From JAXLQL01 sp046331625 (lineage in GTDB: Bacteria; Acidobacteriota; Terriglobia; Bryobacterales; Bryobacteraceae), in contig JAXLQL010000027.1 in NCBI GenBank assembly GCA_046331625.1, forward strand, positions 1 to 64,000: a stretch of DNA of 64,000 bases. The letters run 5' to 3'. Position 1 is the first letter of the stretch. Each line of letters begins with the position of its first letter. The notes beneath the pieces were generated by a model. It was given only the letters and a program-made list of their open reading frames with translations. It had not been told where the DNA came from and did not search any database. The translations under genes and the position numbers were made by a program. This document shows positions 34,008-42,874 of the stretch, piece after piece.

Positions 34008-36319
34008 CGGCGCTACATTTGTTCGTGCTCAATCAGGGCTACAATCCTCCGTCAATCTCCGTCATTGACGTGAAGACCGAGAAGGAAACCAGCCGCACGC
34101 CCGTCGCCGACGCGTGGCTCGGGCTCGCGCTCTCCAGAGACGGCCGCAAGCTCTACGTGGGCGGTGGATCGCGCGCCTCGGTCTTCGAATTCGACTTCGC
34201 CGATGGCAAGCTCACGCCCGCGCGCACCTTCGAGATCGTGCCCGCCGCCGATCGCAAACACACCGACTTCATCGCCGACCTCGCGTTCTCCCCCGATGGC
34301 CGCCTGCTCTACGTGGGCGATCTCTTCCATGATCAGATCCTCGTCATCAATCCGCAGTCCGGCCGTGTGATCGAGAAGCTGAAGACCGGCCGACGCCCGT
34401 ATCGGATCCTGTTTCATCCCGATGGGAAGTCGTACTTCGTCACCAGTTGGGCTGATGGCACGCTCTACCAGCACGAAGCCGAGAATGGCCGCTTGATCAA
34501 TCGCCTGCAACTCGGTCCGCAGACTACGGACATGATTCTGCTCGGCGGCGCGCCGCCCACCGAGGAAGGCCGCAAGTCGCCGTACGTGGCCCGCATGTTC
34601 GTCGCCGCTTCGAACACGAATAAAGTCTTCAGCGTCGCCATCGATGCCAATCGTGAACCGAAGCTCCTCGAGACCATCAACGTTTCGATGACGCCTTTCC
34701 AACCGATCGGCATGACGCCGAGCGCCGTGGCCGCATCCGCCGACGGAAAGCGGCTTTACGTGGTCTGCTCCGATGCGAACGCGGTCGCCGTCGCCGACAT
34801 CTCCGAGCCGGATTCGCGCGTGGCCGGATTCGTTCCCACGGGTTGGTATCCCACCGCTGCGCGTGCGCTCGCCGATGGCCGGTTGTTCGTGTTCAACGGC
34901 CGCGGACCGCGCAGCTATCCGAATCCCAAAGGTCCAAACCCCACGCAGAAGGCCGCGCCGGTGCACGCGGGCATTCAAGCGGTCGAGTACGTGGGCCGCA
35001 TCCAGAAGGGCTCGGTGTCGATTCTGGATCCGTTCGACGACGCACAACTCGGCGAGTTCACCAAAACCGTGTTCGCGAACTCCCCCTACGACGATAAGCT
35101 ACTGCGCGAGATCGACATTCCCAACGGCAATCCGATTCCCCGCCGCCCAGGCGACCCATCGCCGATCGAGCACGTCATCTACATCGTGAAAGAGAATCGC
35201 ACCTACGATCAAGTGCTCGGCGACCTCGGCAAGGGCAACGGCGATCCATCCCTGTGCCTGTTCCCCGAAAAGGTCTCGCCCAATCACCACAAGCTCGCGC
35301 GCGAGTTCGTGTTGCTCGACAACTTTTACGTCAACTCTGACGTGAGCGCCGATGGACATAATTGGTCCACGTCGGCGATCGCGCCAGTCTACGTGCAGAA
35401 GATGTGGCCGAACAGCTACGCCTCACGGCGCAAGCACTATGACTACGAAGGCGGCGAGCCCGCAGCGCTCCCACCGGCCGGCTACATCTGGACCAACGTT
35501 CTCTCCGCCGGCCTCCCCATGCGCAACTACGGATACTTCGCCGAGAACATCCCCGCGAACGAATTGAAGCAGGGCGGTCCGCTGGTGCACAAGATCCGCG
35601 ACTCGCGCTTGATTCCGGTAACGCACACGGGCTATCGCGCGTTCGATCTCGACTATCTCGACATCGATCGGGCCAAAGTCTTCCTCGCCGATTTCAAGCG
35701 GCTCGAGCAGGAAGGCAAGACGCCGCGCTTCGTCATCATGCGCATGGGCAACGATCATACTTCCGCCATTGCGCCTGGAAAATATGCTCCACTCGCCGCA
35801 ATGGCCGACAATGATCAGGCGCTTGGGATGATCGTGGAAGAGCTTTCAAAAACCAAGGCCTGGGCGAAGATGGCGATCTTCGTGCTGGAAGACGACGCAC
35901 AAAACGGACCCGACCACATCGATTCTCATCGCTCGCCCGCGTTTGTCATTTCGCCTTACACGCGCCGCGGCGGCATGGTTGATTCCACGCTCTACAACAC
36001 GACTTCGATACTTCGCACGATGGAGTTGATCCTCGGCCTGCGCCCGATGACCACGTTTGACGCCGCTGCCACGCCGTTGTGGAACGCGTTCGCGGACAAG
36101 CCCGACACCGCTCCGTACACCGCCGAGAAAGCCCGCATCGACATTCACGAACGCAACCCGCAACCCACCGCTGCCACCCGTCAACTCGTGGCCCGAACCC
36201 TCGCCATGGACTTCGACGAAGCCGACCGCATCGACGACGACGAAATGAACGATATCCTATGGAAGGCGTTGCGTGGCGGCGATCCGCCCGCGCCCGTAAG
36301 GAGTTTGTTCGGCCACTGA
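33995..36319 (+). CDS. Beta-propeller and phosphoesterase (phospholipase C-like) protein, frameshifted at 5' end
   Basis: 774-codon frame. Residues ~1-370 form a YVTN-like beta-propeller (SISVIDVKTEKETSRT, GLALSRDGRKLYVGG, DLAFSPDGRLLYVGD). Residues ~400-720 are an alkaline-phosphatase-superfamily/phosphoesterase domain: HVIYIVKENRTYDQVLGDLGKG, DNFYVNSDVSADGHNWSTSA, FVIMRMGNDHTS and EDDAQNGPDHIDSHRSPAFV carry the metal-binding residues. The usual signal peptide is in the separate frame at 33816-34007, so the start at 33995 (TTG) or 34004 (ATG) is artificial. Likely a secreted phosphoesterase. The GH57 gene begins 3 bases after its stop. Confidence 0.85.
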   Translation: MCPMTALHLFVLNQGYNPPSISVIDVKTEKETSRTPVADAWLGLALSRDGRKLYVGGGSRASVFEFDFADGKLTPARTFEIVPAADRKHTDFIADLAFSPDGRLLYVGDLFHDQILVINPQSGRVIEKLKTGRRPYRILFHPDGKSYFVTSWADGTLYQHEAENGRLINRLQLGPQTTDMILLGGAPPTEEGRKSPYVARMFVAASNTNKVFSVAIDANREPKLLETINVSMTPFQPIGMTPSAVAASADGKRLYVVCSDANAVAVADISEPDSRVAGFVPTGWYPTAARALADGRLFVFNGRGPRSYPNPKGPNPTQKAAPVHAGIQAVEYVGRIQKGSVSILDPFDDAQLGEFTKTVFANSPYDDKLLREIDIPNGNPIPRRPGDPSPIEHVIYIVKENRTYDQVLGDLGKGNGDPSLCLFPEKVSPNHHKLAREFVLLDNFYVNSDVSADGHNWSTSAIAPVYVQKMWPNSYASRRKHYDYEGGEPAALPPAGYIWTNVLSAGLPMRNYGYFAENIPANELKQGGPLVHKIRDSRLIPVTHTGYRAFDLDYLDIDRAKVFLADFKRLEQEGKTPRFVIMRMGNDHTSAIAPGKYAPLAAMADNDQALGMIVEELSKTKAWAKMAIFVLEDDAQNGPDHIDSHRSPAFVISPYTRRGGMVDSTLYNTTSILRTMELILGLRPMTTFDAAATPLWNAFADKPDTAPYTAEKARIDIHERNPQPTAATRQLVARTLAMDFDEADRIDDDEMNDILWKALRGGDPPAPVRSLFGH

Positions 36320-36322
36320 AGC

Positions 36323-38413
36323 ATGCCTGACATCTATTTGTGTTTTGTCTGGCACATGCACCAGCCGTTCTACAAGGATCTGGTTACCGGCGAGTACCAG
36401 TTGCCTTGGACGCGTCTTCACGCGCTCAAAGATTACTACGGCATGGTGAAGGTCCTCGAGGATTTTCCCGAGGTCCATCAGACTTTCAATCTCGTGCCAT
36501 CGATGATGGTGCAGATCCAGGAGTACGCGGAAGGCCACGCCGCTGACCCGTTCCTGCGCCTCGCGCTCGCACCGGCCGAGCGCCTCACTGACGACGAAGT
36601 CGCGTTCATCCTGCGTTACTTCTTCCAGGCGCAGGAGCATCGTCTCATCCGCCGCTATCCGCGCTACGGCGAACTGCTCGACGCGTGGCTAGCAGCCGAT
36701 CGCAATCCCAGGCGCGCGCGCGCGTTCTTCTCGGCGGGCACACTGCGCGACCTGCAGGTGCTCTCGCAACTGGCGTGGTTCGACGAAGAGTTCCTCGCCG
36801 AACCGGAAGTAGCGGCGCTCGTTCGCAAGGCGCGCAACTACACGCTCGAAGATCAAGCGTTCATCGGTCAGAAGCAACTCGGCATCCTGCGCCGAGTCTT
36901 GCCCGTCTACCGCGACTTTGCCGCGCGCGGGCAGATCGAGATTTCCACCACGCCGTTCTACCATCCGATTCTGCCTCTGCTCTGCGACTCGAACATCGCC
37001 GGCGTGTCGCATCCTTACGTGCCGCTGCCTTCGGGCTTCCGCTATCCGCAGGATGCGCGGCACCAACTCGAGCGGTCACTCGAATACATGAAAGCCGAAT
37101 TCGGCAAGGCGCCGGCCGGGCTGTGGCCCTCGGAAGGCTCAGTCTCCGACGAGGTGTTCGCCCTCGCCGCCGACCTCGGCTTCCAGTGGACCGCCACGGA
37201 CAACGGCGTGCTCTCACGCACGCTGGAACGGGGCGCTGGTCCGGAAGCCACCTATCGCCCCTACGTGTGGCGTCAGAAGGATCGCGAGTTGCGCGCCATC
37301 TTCCGCGACCACGAATTGAGCGACCTCATCGGCTTCGTCTATCAGCGCATGGATCCGAGAGCGGCCGCCGGCCACTTCCTCGATCGCATCCGCGCCAACT
37401 GCTACTCGTTCCATTCGGGCGGGCATCCGGTGCTGGTGCCGATCATCCTGGATGGCGAGAACGCCTGGGAACACTACGAAGCCAACGGCCGCATTTTTCT
37501 GAAGGAACTGTACCGGCGCATCTCCGAAGATCCGCAGATGCACGCGCTCACCGTGAGCGAAGCGCTGTCGCGCGTGGAGCCGCAGCCGCTCTCGCACATC
37601 TTTCCCGGCTCGTGGATCAACGCCAACTTCGATGTGTGGATCGGCGCCGAAGAAGACAACAAGGCCTGGGAGATGCTGCTGCGCGCACGCGAGACATATG
37701 ACCGCGTGCAGAACTCGCCGCGGTGGGCCTCGATCTCCGAAGACCTGCGCAAGCTCGCATGGGAGGAATTGCTGATCGCCGAAGGCAGCGATTGGTGCTG
37801 GTGGTACGGTCCCGAGCATGACTCCGACAACCGCGCCGAGTTCGATCAGCTTTTCCGCTCGCACTTGGCCAACGTCTATCATGCTCTCGGGTTGACGCCG
37901 CCCGAGGAACTCGGCCGCCCGATCCTCAAGGTGACCGCCGCCGAACTCCACCACGTTCCCACAGGAACCATTCGCCCGGTGATCGATGGCGAAGTGTCCT
38001 CGTACTTCGAGTGGATGGGCGCGGGCAGCTTCCACGTGGATGGCCGCCAGGGCGCGATGCACGGCCAACGCTATCTGGTGCGGCAACTCCTCTACGGCGC
38101 CGATCGTAAAGACCTCTTCCTGCGGCTCGACTTCGAACACACCGTGGACGATCTCCGCGTCAACCTCAACTTCGGCGGACACGCCTTCAACATCGAGGTC
38201 CGCGGGCACACCGCCGCACTCGTGGAAGATGGTCCGCTCGAAGTCGCCTACGCGAAGGTGCTCGAGATCCGAGTTCCGCTGGCGGCGATCGAAGTGCAGC
38301 CGGGCAACAACGTCCGCGTCCAGATCCTGCTCTGGCGCGGATCCCTACCGCTCGATGCGCTGCCCCAGCAAGGATGGCTGTCGCTATCGACTGCCGATCC
38401 GTCAGAGTGGTGA
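36323..38413 (+). CDS. Glycoside hydrolase family 57 protein
   Basis: 696 residues. The GH57 motifs are visible: VWHMHQP at 9-15, the glycosidase nucleophile region GLWPSEGSVSDE with E271, the WTATDN motif and the later GENAWEHYE. The catalytic barrel covers ~1-400, followed by helices and a C-terminal strand-rich domain (~540-696) with FEWMGAGSFHVDG. Family members are amylases, amylopullulanases, 4-alpha-glucanotransferases and branching enzymes, mostly cytoplasmic; this is the large form often found near glycogen genes. No signal peptide. The start at 36323 follows the upstream stop by 3 bases. Confidence 0.9.
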   Translation: MPDIYLCFVWHMHQPFYKDLVTGEYQLPWTRLHALKDYYGMVKVLEDFPEVHQTFNLVPSMMVQIQEYAEGHAADPFLRLALAPAERLTDDEVAFILRYFFQAQEHRLIRRYPRYGELLDAWLAADRNPRRARAFFSAGTLRDLQVLSQLAWFDEEFLAEPEVAALVRKARNYTLEDQAFIGQKQLGILRRVLPVYRDFAARGQIEISTTPFYHPILPLLCDSNIAGVSHPYVPLPSGFRYPQDARHQLERSLEYMKAEFGKAPAGLWPSEGSVSDEVFALAADLGFQWTATDNGVLSRTLERGAGPEATYRPYVWRQKDRELRAIFRDHELSDLIGFVYQRMDPRAAAGHFLDRIRANCYSFHSGGHPVLVPIILDGENAWEHYEANGRIFLKELYRRISEDPQMHALTVSEALSRVEPQPLSHIFPGSWINANFDVWIGAEEDNKAWEMLLRARETYDRVQNSPRWASISEDLRKLAWEELLIAEGSDWCWWYGPEHDSDNRAEFDQLFRSHLANVYHALGLTPPEELGRPILKVTAAELHHVPTGTIRPVIDGEVSSYFEWMGAGSFHVDGRQGAMHGQRYLVRQLLYGADRKDLFLRLDFEHTVDDLRVNLNFGGHAFNIEVRGHTAALVEDGPLEVAYAKVLEIRVPLAAIEVQPGNNVRVQILLWRGSLPLDALPQQGWLSLSTADPSEW

Positions 38414-38431
38414 TCGCCGCCATTTCCTCCG

Positions 38432-39178
38432 TCAGCCGTTAGCGCGGAAGGGGCGGCGCGACAGAGCGAACAGCAGAAAGGCACCGGGTAGGGCAAGCAG
38501 TGCGCTCGATGGCTCCGGGGTGCTCGGAGCAGTGCTCGGACCCACGTCGGGAGCATGGGTCAAGAACGAGAGCTCGTCCGCGTAGCCATCGTTGTAAGCG
38601 CCCGCGGTTCGCGTCATGCGGAGGTCGAAAAACAGTGTGCGGGTGCCCGCCGGGATGAGGCCGAATCCACTGCGCAGCAGCATTCCCGTTGCGCCGCCGC
38701 GATCCGCCGAGGAAACGCCGCCGATCGAGACGGTGCCGATCTGCGCGTTCGAACCATCGAGGAAGTTCACCACCAACTGCGCGTTGTCATCCTGTCCATC
38801 GAAGCCGCCGAAATATCCTTGAACCGCGAACGTCACCAGGCCAGTATCCACGTCGCTCGAAACATTGGAAATCAAGAGAGACTGCGTGGCCTCGGAAAAC
38901 GCGTTGCTTGGTCCGCCGGCAAAGAAGTTCGTCCCGCGGCTCGACGGCCCGGGGTCCGAATTGATTGGAAAGCCACCGCCCGCAGCCCACTGAATGGCTA
39001 GAAAATTGCCAGTGAGCGTCCAACCCGGCACGGGCGTTCCACCGGTGTTGCCATCTGCACTGCCGCTTCCTGATTCAGCGCCACCATTGACGATGGCGTT
39101 TGTCCCGTAGATCAGGGCAGCTTGGCTGGCACCTGCAGCCAACAACGCGGCAGCAACCGCGACTGCGAAGCACTTCAT
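38432..39178 (-). CDS. PEP-CTERM sorting-domain protein
   Basis: 248 residues. It has a signal peptide (MKCFAVAVAAALLAAGASQA), a strand-rich body with NGGAESGSGSADGNTGGTPVPGW-like spacing, and a C-terminal PEP-CTERM tag: PEPSSA, then a hydrophobic segment LLALPGAFLLFALS and the basic end RRPFR. The tag directs the protein to an exosortase and export with exopolysaccharide. The body resembles secreted proteins that report a NGDAE/GW carbohydrate-binding-like fold. The start has AGGAGGAG upstream. No exosortase is in the window. Confidence 0.88.
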   Translation of the reverse strand: MKCFAVAVAAALLAAGASQAALIYGTNAIVNGGAESGSGSADGNTGGTPVPGWTLTGNFLAIQWAAGGGFPINSDPGPSSRGTNFFAGGPSNAFSEATQSLLISNVSSDVDTGLVTFAVQGYFGGFDGQDDNAQLVVNFLDGSNAQIGTVSIGGVSSADRGGATGMLLRSGFGLIPAGTRTLFFDLRMTRTAGAYNDGYADELSFLTHAPDVGPSTAPSTPEPSSALLALPGAFLLFALSRRPFRANG

Positions 39179-39337
39179 ACACTCCTCCTATGGAAAACGT
39201 ACTGCTGTACCACTTAAGAGTGAAGTACGGAATGCGTCCTTCGAACTGCTCATCGCGTCAAAGAAAGCTCGCGATCCCAGCCGAGCCCCCTCACTCAGGG
39301 CGAGCGCTGCGCACCCGCGAGTGCCGCTCGCCGGCCT

Positions 39338-40237
39338 CTACAGCACCAGCATCGGATGATAGAGCGTAGGCAGCCGCGCTTCGCCGATCGCGAGCAGTTC
39401 TCCGTCCTCTGACAGCGCCTTCACGTACTTGGCGCCCTTCACCGCGCGAAACGGAGACACGCGAAAATCGCGGCCCTGCCGGATCTGCGCCGCGGTCACG
39501 CGGTCCACTACTTCGTTCGGGAACTGCGGCAACAACGACGCCGCGGGAACCAGCGCCTCGTCCAGACGACCCGCCTCCGAGAGTTCCTGCAGCGTTTCGA
39601 GCGCGAACGACTGCTCGAGCGTGAAGTCGCCCGAAGCCAACCGGACCAGCGACTTCAAGTACGCCCCCACTCCCGCCTCGCGGCCCACATCGTGCGCGAT
39701 GCCGCGCAGATAAGTTCCCGCCGAGCAGTGTACCTTGAGCCGCACTTCGGGTCCGTCGCAGCCGAGGATCTCGGCCGAGTACACCGTCACTTCCACCGGA
39801 TTGAGCACCACCTCCAACTTCTTGCGCGCGAGCTTGTAGGCAGGAGTGCCGCCGATCTTCTTGGCCGAAATCGGCGGCGGCACTTGCTGGAACGTGCCGC
39901 GAAACGGCGCGAGCAACTGCTCCATTGTCTCGGGCGTGGCGAGAAACGGGCGGTCTTCGCCCACCGGCTCGCCTTCGGCATCGTAGGTATCGGTGGCGTG
40001 TCCGAATCGGATCACGGCATCGTAGATTTTGTCGCTCTTGGTGTAGAACTGCGCCAAGCGGGTAGCGCGATTGAGCACTAGGGGCAACGCGCCGGTCGCC
40101 ATCGGATCGAGCGTTCCCAAGTGGCCCACGCGCCGCGTTGCGGCGATCCGCCTCATCTTGCCGACCACATCGTGACTCGTCCAACCGCTGGGCTTGTTGA
40201 CGACGATCACGCCGTCCAACCGCTGTTCTTGCATCAA
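39338..40237 (-). CDS. truB: tRNA pseudouridine(55) synthase TruB
   Basis: 299 residues. The N-terminus DGVIVVNKPSGWTSHDVV and the catalytic signature GHLGTLDPMATGALPL with its nucleophile aspartate identify TruB, which makes psi-55 in the T loop of tRNAs. Conserved AGTYLRGIAHDVG and the C-terminal PUA-like region (KGAKYVKALSEDGELLAIGEA) are present. It lies divergently from the DUF1844/MBL/ribF run; truB and ribF are often neighbours in bacteria. Confidence 0.95.
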   Translation of the reverse strand: MMQEQRLDGVIVVNKPSGWTSHDVVGKMRRIAATRRVGHLGTLDPMATGALPLVLNRATRLAQFYTKSDKIYDAVIRFGHATDTYDAEGEPVGEDRPFLATPETMEQLLAPFRGTFQQVPPPISAKKIGGTPAYKLARKKLEVVLNPVEVTVYSAEILGCDGPEVRLKVHCSAGTYLRGIAHDVGREAGVGAYLKSLVRLASGDFTLEQSFALETLQELSEAGRLDEALVPAASLLPQFPNEVVDRVTAAQIRQGRDFRVSPFRAVKGAKYVKALSEDGELLAIGEARLPTLYHPMLVL

Positions 40238-40292
40238 CGTTTCAATGTAGCACCGGGATTGCCGAAACGAGGTCCGTTAAAATAGAGTGCTG

Positions 40293-40574
40293 ATGAGCGA
40301 GACAAACCCTCCGCTTCCACCCGCGACTTTCGAATTTCTCGTGCTCAGCTTGCGAGCCCAAGCCGAAATGCAGATGGGCTTGGTGCGGCTGAGCGAAGAC
40401 GACCAGCCCGAGATCAATTTGCCCTTGGCGCGTCACATGATCGACCTATTGGCCATGCTGCTGGACAAGACGAAAGGCAACCTGAGTCTCGACGAAAAGC
40501 GCCTGCTCGAGAACTCCATCACGGAACTCCGCTTCCTGTTCGTGCAGGCCACTGACCGGAGCGGCTCTCAGTGA
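40293..40574 (+). CDS. DUF1844 domain protein
   Basis: 93 residues from the ATG at 40293 (MSETNPPLPPATFEFLVLSL). The conserved run FEFLVLSLRAQAEMQMGL and INLPLARHMIDLLAMLLDKTKGNL are the DUF1844 pattern: two helices with a strongly conserved RHMIDLL. The function of this family is unknown; it is cytoplasmic and widespread in acidobacteria and deltaproteobacteria. Its TGA overlaps the GTG start of the MBL gene by 4 bases (GTGA). Confidence 0.85.
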   Translation: MSETNPPLPPATFEFLVLSLRAQAEMQMGLVRLSEDDQPEINLPLARHMIDLLAMLLDKTKGNLSLDEKRLLENSITELRFLFVQATDRSGSQ

Positions 40575-41356
40575 GCCAGCCGGGCGGCATCCGGCTTACC
40601 GTACTCGGCTCCGGTACGAGCGTCGGCGTTCCCACCATTGGCTGCGATTGCGACGTCTGCTCCTCCACTGACCCGCGCGACAACCGGCTGCGGCCTTCGG
40701 TGTGGCTCGAGTTCAATGGACGGTCCGTGGTGATCGACACGACGCCCGACTTTCGCTACCAGGCGCTACGCGCAAGAATCTCGCGCGTCGATTCGATCCT
40801 ATTCACGCATTCGCACGCGGACCACATCTTGGGGCTCGACGACTTACGGCCGTTCAATTTTCGCCAGAAGGGCCCGATCCCGATCTACGGCGCCGCCGAG
40901 CATCTCGACATCATTCGCAACTGCTTCTTCTACATCTTTTCCGATAAGCCTACCGAGTCGTCGAAGCCGAAGATCGAAAGCCGTGTGCTCGATGGGCCGG
41001 CGTTCGATCTGCACGGCGTCGAGTGCCAGCCGATTCTGCTCCACCATGGATCGGGCCGCGTGTTCGGATATCGCATTGGAAAGCTCGCCTATCTCACGGA
41101 TCACAGCGAGATCCCGCCGGAGTCAATGGAGATGCTGCACGGGCTTGACGTGCTGTTTCTCGATGCGCTGCGCCACAAGCCGCATCCCACGCACTCCACC
41201 GTGGAGCGCTCGCTGAAGATCGCGGAAGAGTTGGCGCCGGCGCGAACGTTCTTCACGCACCTGGGCCATGACCTGCCTCACGAGCGCACCGAGCAACTGC
41301 TGCCTCCGCACGTGCGGCTGGCTTATGACGGAATGCAGATCGAGGCCGCGCTGTGA
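40571..41356 (+). CDS. MBL-fold metallo-hydrolase (PhnP-like)
   Basis: 261 residues beginning with LTVLGSGTSVGVPTIGCDCDVC, the PhnP-type start with a cysteine pair that may bind zinc. The metal-binding motif HSHADHILGLDD is near residue 78, with later YLTDHSEIP and THLGHD supplying further ligands. PhnP relatives are phosphodiesterases acting on cyclic phosphates. GTG start at 40571, coupled to the preceding DUF1844 gene, and its TGA overlaps the ribF GTG by 4 bases. The substrate is not known. Confidence 0.87.
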   Translation: MSQPGGIRLTVLGSGTSVGVPTIGCDCDVCSSTDPRDNRLRPSVWLEFNGRSVVIDTTPDFRYQALRARISRVDSILFTHSHADHILGLDDLRPFNFRQKGPIPIYGAAEHLDIIRNCFFYIFSDKPTESSKPKIESRVLDGPAFDLHGVECQPILLHHGSGRVFGYRIGKLAYLTDHSEIPPESMEMLHGLDVLFLDALRHKPHPTHSTVERSLKIAEELAPARTFFTHLGHDLPHERTEQLLPPHVRLAYDGMQIEAAL

Positions 41357-42324
41357 CGGGTAGCGGGAAGCTGGAAGTTTTTCGCACCCTTGAAGAAGCG
41401 CGGGGCCGGTTCGCGCCGAGCGCGTTGTCGATCGGGAATTTCGATGGCGTGCATCGCGGGCATCAGGAATTGTTCCAGCGTCTGGTGGCGCGATGCCGCG
41501 CCGAAGGTAGCTGGAAGCCATCAGTGCTGACGTTCCATCCGCATCCGGCGAAGGTGATCAAGCCGGAACGCGCGCCACGATTGCTCACCGACATCTCGCA
41601 AAGGCTCGTGAAGATGCGCGATTGCGGTATCGAGCAGGTGTTGGCACTGCCCTTTACGCCGGAGTTCTCGCGTCTCACGCCCGAGGAGTTCGCCCGGCAG
41701 GTTTTAGTGGAAGCCGCGGGCGCGCGGCTGGTGGTGGTGGGCGAAAATTTCCGCTTTGGCGCAAAGCAGGCGGGCGATGTCCGGCTGCTTGGCGAGTTGG
41801 GCGCCGGCCTCGGATTCGCCACCGATATCGCACGCGGCGTGGTCTATCGCGGGACGCTGGTTTCGAGCACCGAGGTCCGCTCGAGGGTCGAGCGTGGAGA
41901 CGTGCGAATGGCGAATCGCTTTCTCGGGCGACCGTACGCGCTGGAAGGCGCGGTGGTGAGCGGCCACGGCGTCGGATCCAAGCAGACGGTGCCGACGCTG
42001 AATCTCGCGACCGATGCCGAGGTGCTGCCGGCGCGTGGCGTCTATGTCACGCGTGTCAGCGATCTCGCTAGTGATCGTGCTTGGCCCGCAGTGACGAATG
42101 TCGGGTTCCGGCCAACGTTCCAGGGCGATCGCCTGACGATCGAGAGCTTTTTGCTCGAGGGCTACAGCGATCCCGCACCGGGGCGGATTCGGGTCGAGTT
42201 TCTGTGGCGGCTCCGCGATGAGCGCAAGTTCGATTCGCCGGAAGCGCTGAAGAGTCAGATCCTGCGTGATGTGATGCGAGCCAAGCGCTATTTCGCACGG
42301 CTCCGGCGTGCCGCGCCGCTCTAG
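41353..42324 (+). CDS. ribF: Bifunctional riboflavin kinase/FAD synthetase
   Basis: 323 residues. The N-terminal FAD-synthetase domain has SIGNFDGVHRGHQELF and VVGENFRFG; the C-terminal flavokinase domain (~185-310) has FLGRPYALEGAVVSGHG and PTLNLA. It converts riboflavin to FMN and FAD with ATP in the cytoplasm. GTG start coupled to the MBL gene by a GTGA overlap. The length is normal. Confidence 0.95.
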   Translation: MTGSGKLEVFRTLEEARGRFAPSALSIGNFDGVHRGHQELFQRLVARCRAEGSWKPSVLTFHPHPAKVIKPERAPRLLTDISQRLVKMRDCGIEQVLALPFTPEFSRLTPEEFARQVLVEAAGARLVVVGENFRFGAKQAGDVRLLGELGAGLGFATDIARGVVYRGTLVSSTEVRSRVERGDVRMANRFLGRPYALEGAVVSGHGVGSKQTVPTLNLATDAEVLPARGVYVTRVSDLASDRAWPAVTNVGFRPTFQGDRLTIESFLLEGYSDPAPGRIRVEFLWRLRDERKFDSPEALKSQILRDVMRAKRYFARLRRAAPL

Positions 42325-42397
42325 CCCTTCGGGCCCTCGCGGCAACTCCCTGGTTGTTTGCGGTTGGGGTTCCGACATTGGCACTTGCCCTTGCCGC

Positions 42398-42540
42398 GTG
42401 GGGCGGGCTTCAGCCTGCGCGGGGCTTCAGCCTGCGCGGGACTTCAGTCCCGCTGCCCGAGTTCCGTGCTAGCCCTCTTCAGCGAGTTTCAGTCCGTTGG
42501 ATCGGCGTCCCGCCGCACACGCTTCAGTGCGGCTCCCGGC
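42398..42540. repeat. Composite dispersed repeat, second architecture (inverted orientation)
   Basis: Begins GTGGGGCGGGCTTCAGCC, repeats a GGCTTCAGCCTGCGCGG half, then the core GCGGGACTtcAGTCCCGC and ~90 bases matching the reverse complement of the unit at 21568-21682 (shared CTCTTCAGCGAGTTTCAG, CCGCCGCACACGCTTCAG). It fills most of the gap between ribF and the DUF433 gene. Confidence 0.75.
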
Positions 42541-42570
42541 TCACGCACCAGCACAGAGTAGTGCAGATCA

Positions 42571-42798
42571 TTACGCAGCGCGCGGCGTTCCGGCGCTCCT
42601 CGCGGCGAAATCCAGCACGGCCAAGACTTGTTCCCGGCCCACGGGGAAGTTCTCGAGCACTTCGTCAAGCGACGAACACTTCAAATTCTCGAAAATAGCG
42701 GACACTGGCACCCGCGTTCCGCGAAACACCCATGCGCCACTCACCTTTCCGGGAATGCTTTCGACCGCAGGGCACTGCGACCAATCCAGATGAGTCAT
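42571..42798 (-). CDS. DUF433 domain protein (antitoxin-like)
   Basis: 75 residues: SIPGKVSGAWVFRGTRVPVSAIFENL, then SLDEVLENFPVGREQVLAVLDFAA. This is the DUF433 winged/homeodomain-like fold, where GTRVPV and the FP...Q pattern are hallmarks. DUF433 proteins are usually antitoxins paired with a PIN-like DUF5615 toxin starting right after the antitoxin stop. Here only a dispersed repeat follows, so the partner is missing. Confidence 0.85.
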   Translation of the reverse strand: MTHLDWSQCPAVESIPGKVSGAWVFRGTRVPVSAIFENLKCSSLDEVLENFPVGREQVLAVLDFAARSAGTPRAA

Positions 42799-42874
42799 CT
42801 TGTGAACCTGCCCTCATGGTAAGACACCTCGCCCGGCGAGAGTCAGACTGTTGCAGCCTGAAGCCCGGTGCACC

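Noticed and set aside
40571..41356. GTGA overlaps as translational recoding sites
   Set aside because: Stop/start overlaps of 1-4 bases occur at many operon joints in this window and indicate ordinary translational coupling.
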